Below are positions 24,326 through 37,500 of a DNA stretch of 64,000 nucleotides, one piece after another (positions within the stretch are counted from its first letter, which is position 1; each line of letters opens with the position of its first letter). The stretch covers positions 62,001 to 126,000 of the forward strand of contig JASANG010001435.1 in NCBI GenBank assembly GCA_030248215.1. Direction: 5' to 3'. Below the pieces are notes generated by a model, which saw only the letters and a list, made by a program, of their open reading frames with translations, made no database searches and was not told where the DNA came from. A program made the translations under genes and the position numbers. This DNA comes from Enoplolaimus lenunculus. Taxonomy: Eukaryota > Nematoda > Enoplea > Enoplida > Thoracostomopsidae.

Positions 24326-25584
24326 CTTTAGTGGGCACTTTTATAATGATCATATGATACTGAAGGACTAAACTGGAGCGATATATTTTGGTAGCAGACA
24401 ACTACTGTTTTTGGAATATCATTCGGTTGCATCGCAGACAAAATGTTACCCAATATGTAGAGTGTGACAAAACGTGGCCGGAGCTGCGTCATTCATAACG
24501 TACACCCCGCATTAGTAATTTCTACCGCATTCCGTTTCCGCCATTTCTAATATCCGCTTTAACTGCCGTCAACCGAACAAAAATCCAAGGCTCGTAGGTG
24601 GAGTATTAAAGCGGACCATGTAAACGCTGGTTATGCTGAAAATACTGAAAGCGCACATTTAACTATGAAATGTACGTTAGTTTAAAGATCTTAATGCATC
24701 TAGTTCTCTACTGATGGTCTAGTTTTAACTTCAGCGGCCACTTAACACTCTCTGTGGTTACTATAGATCGTTCCCTATCGTTTTTATGAGTCTGAAAAGC
24801 TTTGGCAAGGTTCCATACCTTCTCGAAAGCTTAAACGATGCGAGATACGAGCAACCAAATACAAGTTGCACCAAACATAGACCGAGTTGCGGAAAACTCT
24901 GTTTGACTCCAGAGTTTTTAGCTGAAATCAATTTGAAACTTCAGTTCTAAACGACAACTTATATATGTTCAATGTTTTAAAAACAAACCTAGTTTTACAG
25001 TACACTTCCAAACCTGAAGCCCAGGTGAACCATTTGGATATAGAACAGGTACGCGCTCCATAGACATAATACGAGAAGGTAGTTTTAAGCAAATGTAAGA
25101 GTAGTTTTAAATTTTTAATAGCTACGTAGCTAGCGACACAAATCTTTGTTATTCTCAGCCGACGAAATGAAAGAAGTTTGAGTTGTTGTCGAATTGCTTT
25201 TCAGCATATCTTGAAAATCAGAAAAAGTAGCATGTCCCAGTTTCAAATGCTTGGTTATTGAATATCTTATGTGCATCATTTAACTATTGTGAAATGGTAG
25301 GAAGTTAGTTGACGTGGTTTTAGCTAAAGCATCGTCGATTTCGAGGAACCTCGTCCCGGCATTGTTATAACCAGCGTCCCAGACGGGATATAGCTATTTT
25401 TGTTTCCCGAAGTGTAATTTTGTGGAGGTGTGTTTTATAAAATGCATGATATATAATTGAACAGATATTAAAAGTTAAATGTAAACTGATTAGTGTCCTA
25501 AGCACTGGTAACCCCGGGTATTAACCCTCTGAGTTTTTCTTCATTGAAGAAGCGGTGTGCGGCCGCGTTTTGCAAACATCTAAT

Positions 25585-28500
25585 ATGCTGTATGCGCCTG
25601 CTCCTCAGTATCGGCACAATGATGGCATTTATGCTCCACATCACGGTAATTACAGCAGTGGCGCACAGCGGCAATCATCAAAACTGACCAGCAGCGCTCA
25701 TGATTCGCCTTATTACTCTGGGGCAGCCAGTAATTACAGTCGATCGTGTAGTACTGGGGGTGGCCCAGGGTATTCTTCGGCATACACACGCACAAGTGGT
25801 GGACAATCTGTGGGATATGCATCGTTCGGTAGTCATAGCCGTCCTTTAATGATGCCGCATCATCGTGATAGCTTGGCGAATAGTATTAAAACGCGACGAA
25901 CAACGCCTCACGCCTTGTTTGCAACGACAAATAATGGACGTGGAGTATCTGGTTTGGCGGAAGAGCCGGCGTCGTTTGGCGGAAGCAAGAAAGTATATGT
26001 GACTGGATTGAGAGGTAAGTTCTTGGTTTGAGGACATTACGCGACTTGAGATAACCCAATTTTATAACATTTCAACTTGAATCTGGCTACGTTTAGCACG
26101 ATATGTTTTGTTTTCCGTGTTAATCTTCGTTGTAAAGTTTGACAACTAATTCCGCAGTATGGAATGGAAAAGATTGCTTGACTAATGAACATGTGTTGTC
26201 CTCTCGAATCAAGTTCCGTTAGAGATCAGTAGTTGAGCTATAAAGATTGAGCACCAAACTGATATTTATTGTATGAGGTAAATATATGTTGATATCGAAA
26301 AGATTTGCTTTTGTAAAAATTAAAAAAGAACCTTGATTGGTGCCTAATTGATGATACCGATATTTAACTGTAATTGTCTTATCATAGATAACGATGCAAT
26401 AAGCAGAGGGCGTACAGTATCGACAAGCGATCCATACGACCATTCTAGTACTGGTACATCATCGAACATGGCACAGTACCGGTCAGGAATTGGAGCTACT
26501 AGTAACAACAGTTTGCGAAATAAACTTGGCGGCATTGCCTCTGTGCGATCTTCAAGCATTGAGCCTAGTTCGCGAAACTTAGCTTTGTCATCGTATGACA
26601 CGTATAGCCGTAGAACTCAGTTTGCGTCCAGTTATGATTACGACACGGCGAAAGCTGGTGATTATAGTGGCGCTCAAAAGTTAGCCGGTTCTGTATTTGT
26701 AAATGATATTGCCGACCGGGCCGTTGGAACGACACATGGTCATAGGTCGATTCAAGATAACGGCGCAAGCAATGGTGAGCCTTTAGTGGACATTGGAAGC
26801 TCTGAAACACAAGGCTACGCCGCTGGTTATGGTCGATATATGTCAGGAGGGCATATGAGGCACTCGTCAACAGGTCTTGGGGAATACCAGCCGTATCGAA
26901 GAATGCTCAATGCTTCGTTTAGCGGGTTTTCGTCGCTTGAAGGTTCTGCTTTTGCCGGTACCGGATCCGGTCACAAACCGGGGACTGGATATTCGTTTGA
27001 TGCTTCGCCAACCGATACGTTGGCATGGAGGTATAAGCAGCGTCGACAGTTGCCAAATATTCCTGCGTCAGATGCGATGGTTAATGGCCAGTATGATAGT
27101 GGTGACCAACAAAGCGTTGCTGAGAGCTATGAATCATCTGGTGGAAGTGGTAAGTGATTTTGCCTTTATAGTTTTGAAGTTTTAAGCAGCGATTTACTTA
27201 AATTTTGTTGAGAAGTTAAATTGATTGTGTTTACTATTGATCGAAGTTGATCTGGAGATATTTGAAGGGACAAGCTGCCGTTGGTTCGGTTAGGTGACGA
27301 GTTTTTAGATCTCAGGATTTTTTCGGGGAGGGCCGTCCTTAATATAAATAGCTTTCTGTTTCATGGGCCATATTCTCCCGCTAAAGTTCAGCTGTACGAA
27401 GGTTGCAAAGCGGAACTGAATTTATACAAGAATCAAAACCGGAACAACAAATTTATACGGGAATTGGAACCTTAATCGGAACTATGAATTTCCATAGCCC
27501 ATACTTTTTACATATCCAGTCTTAGATATCATATGTAAATGTAAGTACCTATGCGCCAGGTTAACATACATCTGATGTAGCGTGCTTGATATTCATTCTT
27601 CTGTGATAATTTTATTTTACTGTTTTCAAATTTCGCACATAATTTCAAACAATACAGGTTATATATAAACGATGAAAAATAACGATTCCGATTATGATAA
27701 TATTTTCAATCGGAGTTGGAACCGGAACTGGATTCGAATTAGTGTTCGTATCGGAATCAGACTTTCGTTTACGCCAGAGTTCGACCTTGTATCAAAAATA
27801 CCGGAGCCGGTTGAAGTACTTATTTTAATCTTTTCGGACAAAATTTACAGCGAAATAATAGAGTTTTGGTATACTTTACAGCAGTACCAGAGCCGGGTAT
27901 CCGATTGACCCGCAGTTTGCATCCTGACTGTTTAAAAACATTTTAGGGCAAGGGGGGCGCTCAGGACGCCTTTTCTGTGACCGTCACTGTGTTGCGCATA
28001 TGTATATTGGTTAGTGTACATTTCAGGAATACGGCGTGCACGCAATTCATTCAGCTTCGACTCACCTGCCGAATTACGGTACAAAGCTGCGCGACAACGA
28101 GCGAATTTAGCAGCTGCCAGCAACGATTACAATGGCGACGTCATTGGAATCCAAGAACACTTGTTATCTGATAGTACACTTTCACCGCGACCAATCAAAT
28201 CACAGCATGCATCTTCATGTGTGACGTCATCGTCGTGCCTTAGCCCTGCGACAGCCAATGAGGATAGAGTAATGGCTAGCTATGATCGCCGTAACGAACC
28301 AATCACAACCGACTATATGGGGAGCAGAGGACGAACAAGAGCTGTAGGACGCGATAGAGATCGCATAACGAATGGATACGCCGAAAAGCCTCCTGTTGCC
28401 GCAAATGCCGAAAGCCAGAAGGATACTGATGGTGCTAGTAATGTTTTATCGTCTAATGATAAACCGGATACAGATTCTGGGCTTGGTCGGTTTAGACGGC

Positions 28501-31500
28501 GGTCTTCGTACACACGTCAGAGACAGAATGCAATGAGTGACATTGGTTCTTCACCTAGTAGTTCGAGTTCGTCCGCCGTTACAAGAGCTGGAATTGGCCG
28601 TGATGGATCTGGTCGCAGGTTGGTAACTTTGATTAGTGTGCGATCGGATAGTAATTTACCGAATACCGGAACCAGATACGGATATCAACTTTTTTTACAA
28701 GAACCGGAACAAACGGATATATATTAACGGATGTAAGATTAGTTTATTATAATTAATCGTTACCGCGATTTTACTTCAGCGTATCAACACTTGAACTTCA
28801 TGACTACTTTTAAAAAGCACTTTAATGAAATTCGGGGACAACCAGCGTTCGGGTTTTTTCCGGATGTATAACCATGTCCGGATATTCGGTTGCAACTGAC
28901 TGTGATGTTAGTAATTTCAATTTTTAGTGCCTAGTTCCAAATGGTGTGAGGTCCAGGGTGTGACGGGTTACTGACTATGGCAAAAAATTGACATCCGATC
29001 CGGTTCCTATATCTATGTTATCGTATTATAAAATCTGACATTTGACTGCATATGATTAAGTTCCGGTTAAAGTTGGGTAGTTTCTTTTGTTACCCAGCTT
29101 GGTTGTTTTAGTTACGCAAGCGAATTATCAACGGGAAAGAACAGTGACAAATCACAGCGAAGTGTAAACAGTAGCGCAACAACAAGCAGTAGCATCGGTG
29201 GCGACCGAATGAATGCAACGAACGGAAGCAACGAAAACGGTCCAGCAGCGACTGAAGATAGCGATTCACCGTTTTCAGTTGGATCACATCGAAGATACGA
29301 TCCTGTTGCCTCGAGTGTTAAACGAATGGGACTCTCAAACGCAGCCGAGTCCCCGAGTTCGGCAAGCAGTCATAGTAGCGGTGTATCGGCTGGCGGAAGC
29401 AGCGGATCTTCATCTAGCAACAGGTTTCCGTTGTCAACCAATGTTGCAACAGGAACAGAAGACACGATTGGTTTGATGCCTCCGTCGACGAAGATTATAA
29501 CCGAAGCTGGCACGGATTTATCCGCTGCTCTCACTGTTCGGGGACGGCTTGAGCGGCGAGAATCGAACTGCGGGAGCAGTAATGGCGTCGTAGACAAGGA
29601 CCGAGGCGTTGCTGGGATTTCTTCCGTGATCGCGAATGGTGATATTGGTGAAGCTGACGATAGCGATCGACACGGGGTAGTCGGGTTACGCAATTTGGGG
29701 AATACGGTAAGCGGGCGGAATCTGCCCGAGCAGTTACATGCAGGAACGGACGCAAAAGGCAGTCCCAGGGAGGCACCTTCCCACCCCCGAATTTTTTGTA
29801 TTCAGCTGATTTTTAGATACGAAAATAAAAAGATTCAGAAATTCATACTCGAGTTACAAACATATTAATCCCCCGAAGAAATTTATGAGATAGCTAGTGG
29901 ATGGGCTGTCTTTGTAAGACCGAGGTCTGCATTTTTGCGTTGAATAAAACATGTTCTAAACACGACAAGAGCTATTGTTATACATGAGCACATTGAAATG
30001 CTAGTATACGTATTTCATGGCATGCTTGGTTCCTGTCTAGCTGTGTTCTACGTAAAAGATTTTCTTTTAATATTTTGTCGTTGAAAAGTATGCATTTGTA
30101 TACCGAACAGCCATATGCATTCTTGACGGCGATGTGTTTTGCGGGTATGAGTGTTTCTAAAGCAAAGTTTTTTATTGTCTTGAAGGACAAGTCACTTTGG
30201 ATGAAGTAATGTCATGAATGTTTTGTATTTCAGTGCTTCATGAGTTGTATCATTCAATGTTTGAGTCACACGCGTCCGTTACTGAACTATTGCACTAAAT
30301 CGGCATATTTGGCTGATATTAACACTAGCAGAAGTCCAATGAAGGGTGCGCTCATGAAAAGTAAGATTATCATACTTTAGTGTTTAATTGACAAAACACT
30401 TTCCAAATGTGTCACAATTTAATAATTATTCAGCGTTAATCTATATTATTAAAGCTGGAATGCTAAACATACGTATTTTGGGCAACTTTCCAGCAGTATT
30501 TTCTGGCTTCGCCACAGGGGGCGGGGCGGGGGCTCCCAGCACTTTTCGATATTTTCATTTTCCCCCCGGCGAAAATTTGGCCGCCCCCAGCAAAATGCCC
30601 CCAGCAAATTTTTTTGCTGGGGGGGGGGCCCAGGACTTTTCTAAGCCAAAAACTTTCAATGTTAAAACATAAACACCTGGACTTTTTTCAGGCGGACATT
30701 CTTCAAAATGTGATTTTATATTACGCTGAGTACTCATAATTTTTTAATAGCGTTACAAATACCGGTAGTAACTAGTACAATTCAATAATGAACTGAAAAA
30801 CGCACAATTATATAAAGACCGTTTCAGGGCATACAGCATTCGAAAGTACCTTGCCGCAACAAGTTCAACCCGCCTGAGCCTTATGATAAACTGAAGCTGT
30901 GACTAATATATAAAATATATGTTAATCACAGTTTCAATTATAGATTATCTATATTTTATATAATTGTGCTTCTTTCAACTTCTGGTAAAGTTGTCAGTAA
31001 TATTAGTTAAAATTATTGTTATTAGCGTTTGCGGGGAATTTTTGTCATGTTGAGCGATGAGTAATCTTCAGTTGAGTTGGAAACACGATCTAGAATAAAA
31101 AGTGGTCCAAAAAGTAGGCTTACAAAATTTTGAGCCTGCCCCCCAGGATCCGCCAGATCATCTGGGGCCCCCAGGAAAACTGCCCCCCCCCCAGCAAAAT
31201 TAGCTGCCCCCAGGAAACTCCGGGGACCCCCCAGGAAACGCCCCCCGGCGGAAATTTTCAAGCTGTGGAGAAGTAAGATTTTGTTTACAATATTTTCTCA
31301 GAATAGAAATGTGATTGATCTATGAAAAGAAAATTGCCAAGCAGATTGTAATGGATTCGCTAATTAAACTTTTGCGCATTGCGCAAAACCAGTGACTAGT
31401 AGTTATTAAGCGTATACCGCCACCGTCGTAGAAATGTATTTGTAGCTGGAGTGTATCCTGTTACAACATTCTTTAAAACACTAGTATATGCGCTTTATAT

Positions 31501-34500
31501 AAGAAAACGTGCGTTTTTAAATGCATAGATTGTTTTAAGCCAAGGCCAACTTTTTGATTTCTATATCTAGATTTGTTTTGCAGAACTTTTGCTGTCTGCA
31601 TAGTTTGTATGTCATCTTGAGAATGTTTTTCAGGTTTTTGCGAAATGTTGTCAGAAATTTGGAGTAAACATTCGGGTTATGTGGTGCCGGAACGTTTCAA
31701 AAGTCAAATACAAAAATTTGCGCCTCGTTTTATCACCTACAGGTATTGTTTTACGTCTACAGAGCATGTAACATACCTAACTATAACTAACCCGTAGTTC
31801 GCTAAGCTAGGGCGTAAAATGATGTTAATTTCAAAAATTTTCTTGAATGCTTGCGGTGTATTGGCGAGCGACGCACGGTGCGATAATTTATGTTATACAA
31901 ATTGATTTATGGCGCCTTACGGCACTGGATACTGCGCAGAAAACCAGTTAAAGTTTCATACTTCTCGCTTATTCATGATATCTGTATGTGTATACCTTAT
32001 TTTGTTTCGTCAGCAATCTTTATATTTTTTAAAATCATCATAATGTGTTGTAGTCAGCAAGATGCTCAAGAATTTTTACGCTACCTTTTACTTGGCCTTC
32101 ATGAAGATATCAACCGTGTTAGTGGGAAACCAAAGCTCGGAACTTGGGACGGGGATAACTTACCGGATGCGCAGAAAGCGGAAGCGTCGTGGTCGCGCTA
32201 TTTGCAAATTGACAATAGCAAAATCGTTGGTAAGACCATGCATCGAATTAGTATTGTTGTGTTTTTCAGGTAGAGTAAGAAGGGATGTGCGGTCATGGTT
32301 GAAAAACTGAGACCGACCAAGAAAAGCCTCGGACCATTTTTAGTCAACATTCCAAAAAAATTAATGCTTGTTTTTGTCTGTTTGTTGGCTTGTTTTTATT
32401 TGATTGTTTGCAGGTTTGTTTGTTTTTATGTTTAGTTACTGTTTCAGTTTAGTAGTTTATCTATAATATACAATGTTGCAGACATATTCGTCGGTCAGCT
32501 CAAGTCCGAGCTTAAATGTGCGACATGCAAACATATCTCGGTAACGTTCGATCCGTTTTGGGATCTTTCGCTTCCGATACCGTCCACGTCATCGTCAACA
32601 ATAGTAACGTCATCCCGAACGTTAAGTGGTTCGGTTACGTTAAACGATTGTCTGGAAACGTTCACCAAAGAAGAAACACTTGATGGCGACGAAAAACCGG
32701 CATGTCTTACAAGATATTGTATTGCTTTTGTCGACTTGATCAGTCTGATGCAGAAATTAATCAAGGGTGGTCGTTGTGTAGAATGTCGCTATTTGTATAT
32801 TCCGCTTTGTTTAACTTGTTTATATACTTTGTTATATAAAACTGTGATGTGAAATCGCAACCCTCAATCTCGGATACAGTACAACAATGCCAATTTCGTA
32901 CTGGCTGGGTATAGGAAAGCTTTCTATTGGTGAGGCGATACATATGCATTGGGATACAACATGTCGCATAATATTGTTTGTTATTTAAGATTTGCGAAAA
33001 GTGCAAAACGAACAGGCGCTGTTTCAAAAAGCTCAGCATATACCGATTTCCCAGTGTGCTTGTTCTGCGTAAGTAACTCTGAAGTAGGAGGCTAATTGTG
33101 AGTAAAGTATTTCGTAGTTTTTAATGGTGGTTTGGTTAGGATTTTGTCATGGCAGTATTAAATCTATATTACTACTAAAGCTGGAACGCTCAGGATACAT
33201 ATTGTTTGTGCTTATACCTTTATAGATAGAAAAGATGAATCAAACTCAACGACAGAAGAAATTTAGTGTACTGCGTCGGTTTGAGACATTTTTATTGCAA
33301 ATAGTAGACATTAGTACCGTATACCAGCATCCTGTTTGATGTTCCTTCCCATATTCTTACCTGTTTTGTATAGATTTAAAGAGATTTTCCGGTGAGCGTT
33401 ATCGATCGCGACTTTCAACGCTAGTCGATTTTCCGACGTCCGGTCTTGATTTGACGCCGTTCAGCTCAGCGGATAAGAAAGGTTTGTGTTTGTTTCTTTG
33501 TTTCTTTGTTTGCTAAAATTTAAATGTTTTAAGTTTTTTCGCTTTACTGAAATCCGTCCAACTATAGAAAATAAGTTAGTAGTTTTGCTACATTTCTTAT
33601 GTAAAATTGTTTTTGATATTTATTAGTCATTTTATCAACTAAGCGTTATAGTATCTTAACAAGGGCTTGTGCAAAGGGTCGCAGTGTTAAACACCTGGCT
33701 CTAGTGCGTATCACCGGTTAGTGATGCGACACAATGCTTTTACAAATAAAGTGTTTGTTTGTTTCATCAGCAGGTGTCACAAGGCAAGGAAAGCCCTGAG
33801 GTACGCCACTGAACCCTTTGGCTTGAGGACAAGCGTGCTGGGCGCTGGGTCCGGATCATCTAAGTAGCGAATTCTGTAGCTTCGTGTGGCCGGACACTCC
33901 ATCAAGTGCATTATCGTTTCTGGTTGCTCATGACATCTTCTGCAGTACGATTCATTTTCATCAATTTTGCCAATTCTATGTTGATATGACTTCAGCTCTA
34001 TGCAGTGCCCCGAACGCATCCTTGATAGGAAGCGTTGGTCTTCGTTGTTCAGTTCATTTTTGTTACCGGCACACCCGTGTTCGAAAAGCTTCTTCCCCCA
34101 CGTGTGACTAACGTTGGTTGGAGCAAATAACCGGCGTGACGCCAGTGCCTTTAGCGAGTTGTATGACGTGGGTTGGGTTTCTCTGTCTTTCATTTTGGCG
34201 CCGTGTTTGGCAGCAGCATCAGCTAGTTCGTTCCCTGGGACATCGAAGTGTCCCGGTACCCATTGGAATGATACACGTGTAGATCGTGTTAAGGTTGCTA
34301 GGTGTTGGTGGATGTTGGCAATAACCTGATTGCAGCAGTTGCCCCGACTTTGCAGTTTTGCAAGAGCACTTTGGCTGTCGGTGCAAATTAGAAGGGATTC
34401 CGATGTCGACGCATATTGTGAGTTGAAGTAGTCCAGCGCACGTTCAATTGCTATGCATTCTACGTCAAAGCTTGAGCAGTGTTTCGGGCCCGGGGTCGAT

Positions 34501-37500
34501 ATGCTGTTGATCGCTGTCGGGCTCTCTGGGTCCCCTGTTGTTAGCACAATACCACATCCTCCGTTGATGATGCCGCCGTGTACAGAGCCATCGGTGTAGA
34601 TCGTGTATGTGGGTTGGCCGTGACGTCTGATTGCCGATATAGTTGCCTCCCGCACAGCTGTTGCATCTGCACGGTCTGGCAGGTTGTCGATTGACGGACT
34701 AATGGTAGCTGTTAGTGGCTGCCATGGCGGTCGCGACCAGATTTTAAACTTGCTGCGGTTGACGCTTGCCTGGTCAAGCATTAAGTTCGTCAGACGTTGG
34801 CCTTCGGCTCGACACGATTTCTTGTTTATCAACCGGACTCTTGCATCACGGGTCATCAGCGACCTGCGCGGGAACCCCTCCGGCAGATGTAGGGACTTGT
34901 TGTAGCACGTTGCTACCGCATTTTTCGCCACTGTTTCAAAGCATGGTAGTCCAGCTTCTAAGTGTAGAATTTCCGTCGGCGTCGAGCCATACATACCAGT
35001 TGTTGCGCGGCAGCATTTGAGTATGCATTCTTCGAGGCGGCGGATAGAGGTGGCAGATAAGTGTGGGGCCCATGCTCCCAAGCAGTATTGAAGGTTTGGT
35101 AGAACAAACGTTGTCGCTAGCTTGCGTAGGTCGCGGTGATTGATGCCTTGACGGGATGAGGCTATTGATGACAGTGCTTGGCATCGTTGTTTGACTTTGC
35201 TAACTACGTCTTGTGTGTGTAGATGGAATTGTAGCATGCGGTCGAATCGGACACCCAAGTACACCACAGAGTTGGATGGTTCCACAACTTGGCCGTCGAT
35301 GGATATTTCCGGCTTGTAGTGAAATTCTTTGGTGTTCGGGGTGAACTGTATAGCATCGCATTTTGCAGGGTTGAGGCTGAGTTTCCACTTCCGGCTCCAT
35401 TCACACAGGTCGTCCAGTGTTGTCTGAAGTCTGCTGCATGATTGCTCGTTGTTGCTTCCACTTTCCCAAATCGCGATGTCGTCCGCGTATACTGCTGCAT
35501 TGGATGTTGTTAGTGATGCTGGTAGGTCGCTAGTGTAGATGTTGTATAGTAGCGGCGACAGGACGGAGCCTTGTGGGACTCCACCCCGGAAGCATCTTGC
35601 TTTTGACGTGGCGTTGCCAAATTTGACGCGGCTTTGTCGGTTCGTGAGGAAGGCCTTCAGAAAACCGACCATCTTTGTTGGAATGCCGACGTCGATGGCT
35701 TTAGATAGAAGCCCAAGATGCCATACTTTGTCAAACGCGGCGGAGTAGTCTACCAGCGCCAGTATCGTTCGGTCAGCAGGTTTTGGTTTTTGGAAGCCAT
35801 CGGCAACCGTTTGTGCGATTTGTAGGACTTGATCTTCGGTCGATCGGAGAGGACGGAAGCCTGCTTGGAAAGGACGGAAAACCTCGTTTGTTTCGCAAAA
35901 GAAGTTAAGCCTTTGGTTGATGACTCGTTCCAGGACTTTTCCCAGGCATGACGTGAGGCTCACGGGGCGATACGAATTGAGTTCAGCTGCACTTTTGTTC
36001 TTCTTTAGAAGCGGAATTATCACTGCTGTCTTCCATTGTTGTGGGCATTGCCCTTTGTCGAAGCATTCATTGAGTAGTTTGACGATGAACTGTATCGCTG
36101 CCGGAGGAAGGTTGCGCAACATTCTTGGGTGAATGTTATCCGGACCAGCAGCCCCGTCGATGCGCATGGCTGCGATGGCAGCGGAAACTTCGACTTCCGT
36201 TATGGCTTTGCACAGTTCAGGGTCAGCTTGTTCAGCCTTTATTGCTTCGCGGACAGTGCCTTTGAACAGGCGTTCGTGTTTGAGCAGTTTTATTTTTGAT
36301 CGCTGTGCGTATTCTGAAATGAAGGCGTTGGCTTTTTGTTTGTCCTCAACCAGCACTCGGCCGTGCACACATAGAGCCTCGTTAGGGCGGGCTTTTGGTT
36401 TGCCCCCATTGAGTGATCGTAGGGTTCTGTACACTTGTTGGGGGTTGCTTGCCGGGTTTAGGGAGTCGACAAAAGTACGCCATGCGCTATCCTTTGCTTC
36501 TTTGATGAGGCGGTTAGCTTTTTTGCATGCTTCAATCCATTGCACCCTGTTGCTCTTCATGTCTCGTCCAAGCCTGTTGCGATATTTTATGGCGATTTTG
36601 ATCTCGTCATTCCACCAGGGTTTGATGTAGCTACCCCGTTTAGCGCGTGGAACAGCTTTGTTGGACGCTTGTGTTAGTGCGGCATTTAGTAGTTTAACTT
36701 TGTCTTTTATGGATTGGCTGTGGTTGAGTTCAATCTGTTTGATGGCACCCGATAGGATGGATTTAAATTTGTCCCAGTTTGCGCGCTTCCAAGTGAGTTT
36801 GAAACTATCAGGGTCTCTCGAACCGGTGTTGTTGATTCGGTATCGGACAAGCATTGGTCGGTGGTCTGAACCTAAATCCTCGAGAGCTGACCATTGGCTG
36901 TTGTTAGCGACATCGGTGTTTGCAAACACAACATCCGGCGATGAGTCACGGGTCCCGCTCCTACCACGTCTGGTGGGGCAGCTCGGATCATTTAGGATCG
37001 ACATGTTGCTGTTCAACGACCAATCTTCGAGTGCAGTGCCGACAATGTCGGTTTCTGCATCATCGTCCCATAGGATGGAATGCCCGTTGAAGTCGCCCCC
37101 AATGAGGACGTTGTCGCCGGACGGGAGGAACGATGTATCTACATGCTGTGTTCTGCTCTCGGATGCTGATGTTCTGACACATGGCCAGTATACGTTGCAC
37201 AGCAGCAGCGATCTTGTTCGTGTTAGGTGCAGTCGGATCCTCTGCATTTCCACAATGCCACAGTTCGGCTTTTGCGGTAACTCGGAGAATTTGATGTCAT
37301 GCTTTATGAGTGCTATGAGACCGCCACCCCTGATTTGGGCAACGGTTCCCGTGTTGATGCGTCGGCTCACTTTGCGGTCTTGTCGAACTACCGCATAACC
37401 CGGCACTTTCGGATCTTTTTTGCCTTTGGTTAGCTTTGTCTCTTGGATCAGGGCAACATCGACGTTGTTACATTTGAGGAATAGTTCCAATTCGTGCAGT

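Larger units (their letters stand above)
9840..25584. other. gene-poor interval rich in mobile elements
   Basis: About 15.7 kb lie between the COE stop codon and the first USP exon. I can support no complete gene. Its start must hold the COE 3' untranslated region, but I cannot fix a polyadenylation site. The main contents are MITEs, nested elements and tandem repeats listed individually. The pieces 9840-11045, 16020-17000, 19000-20260 and 24330-25580 show nothing I can interpret beyond AT-rich sequence and decayed repeat fragments. Confidence 0.6.

Noticed and set aside
32697-32770. GT donor at 32703 or read-through past KPACLTRY
   Set aside because: The next exon would then be read in a frame that loses CEKC and LHLKRF; read-through gives a stop within about 50 codons and no family match.
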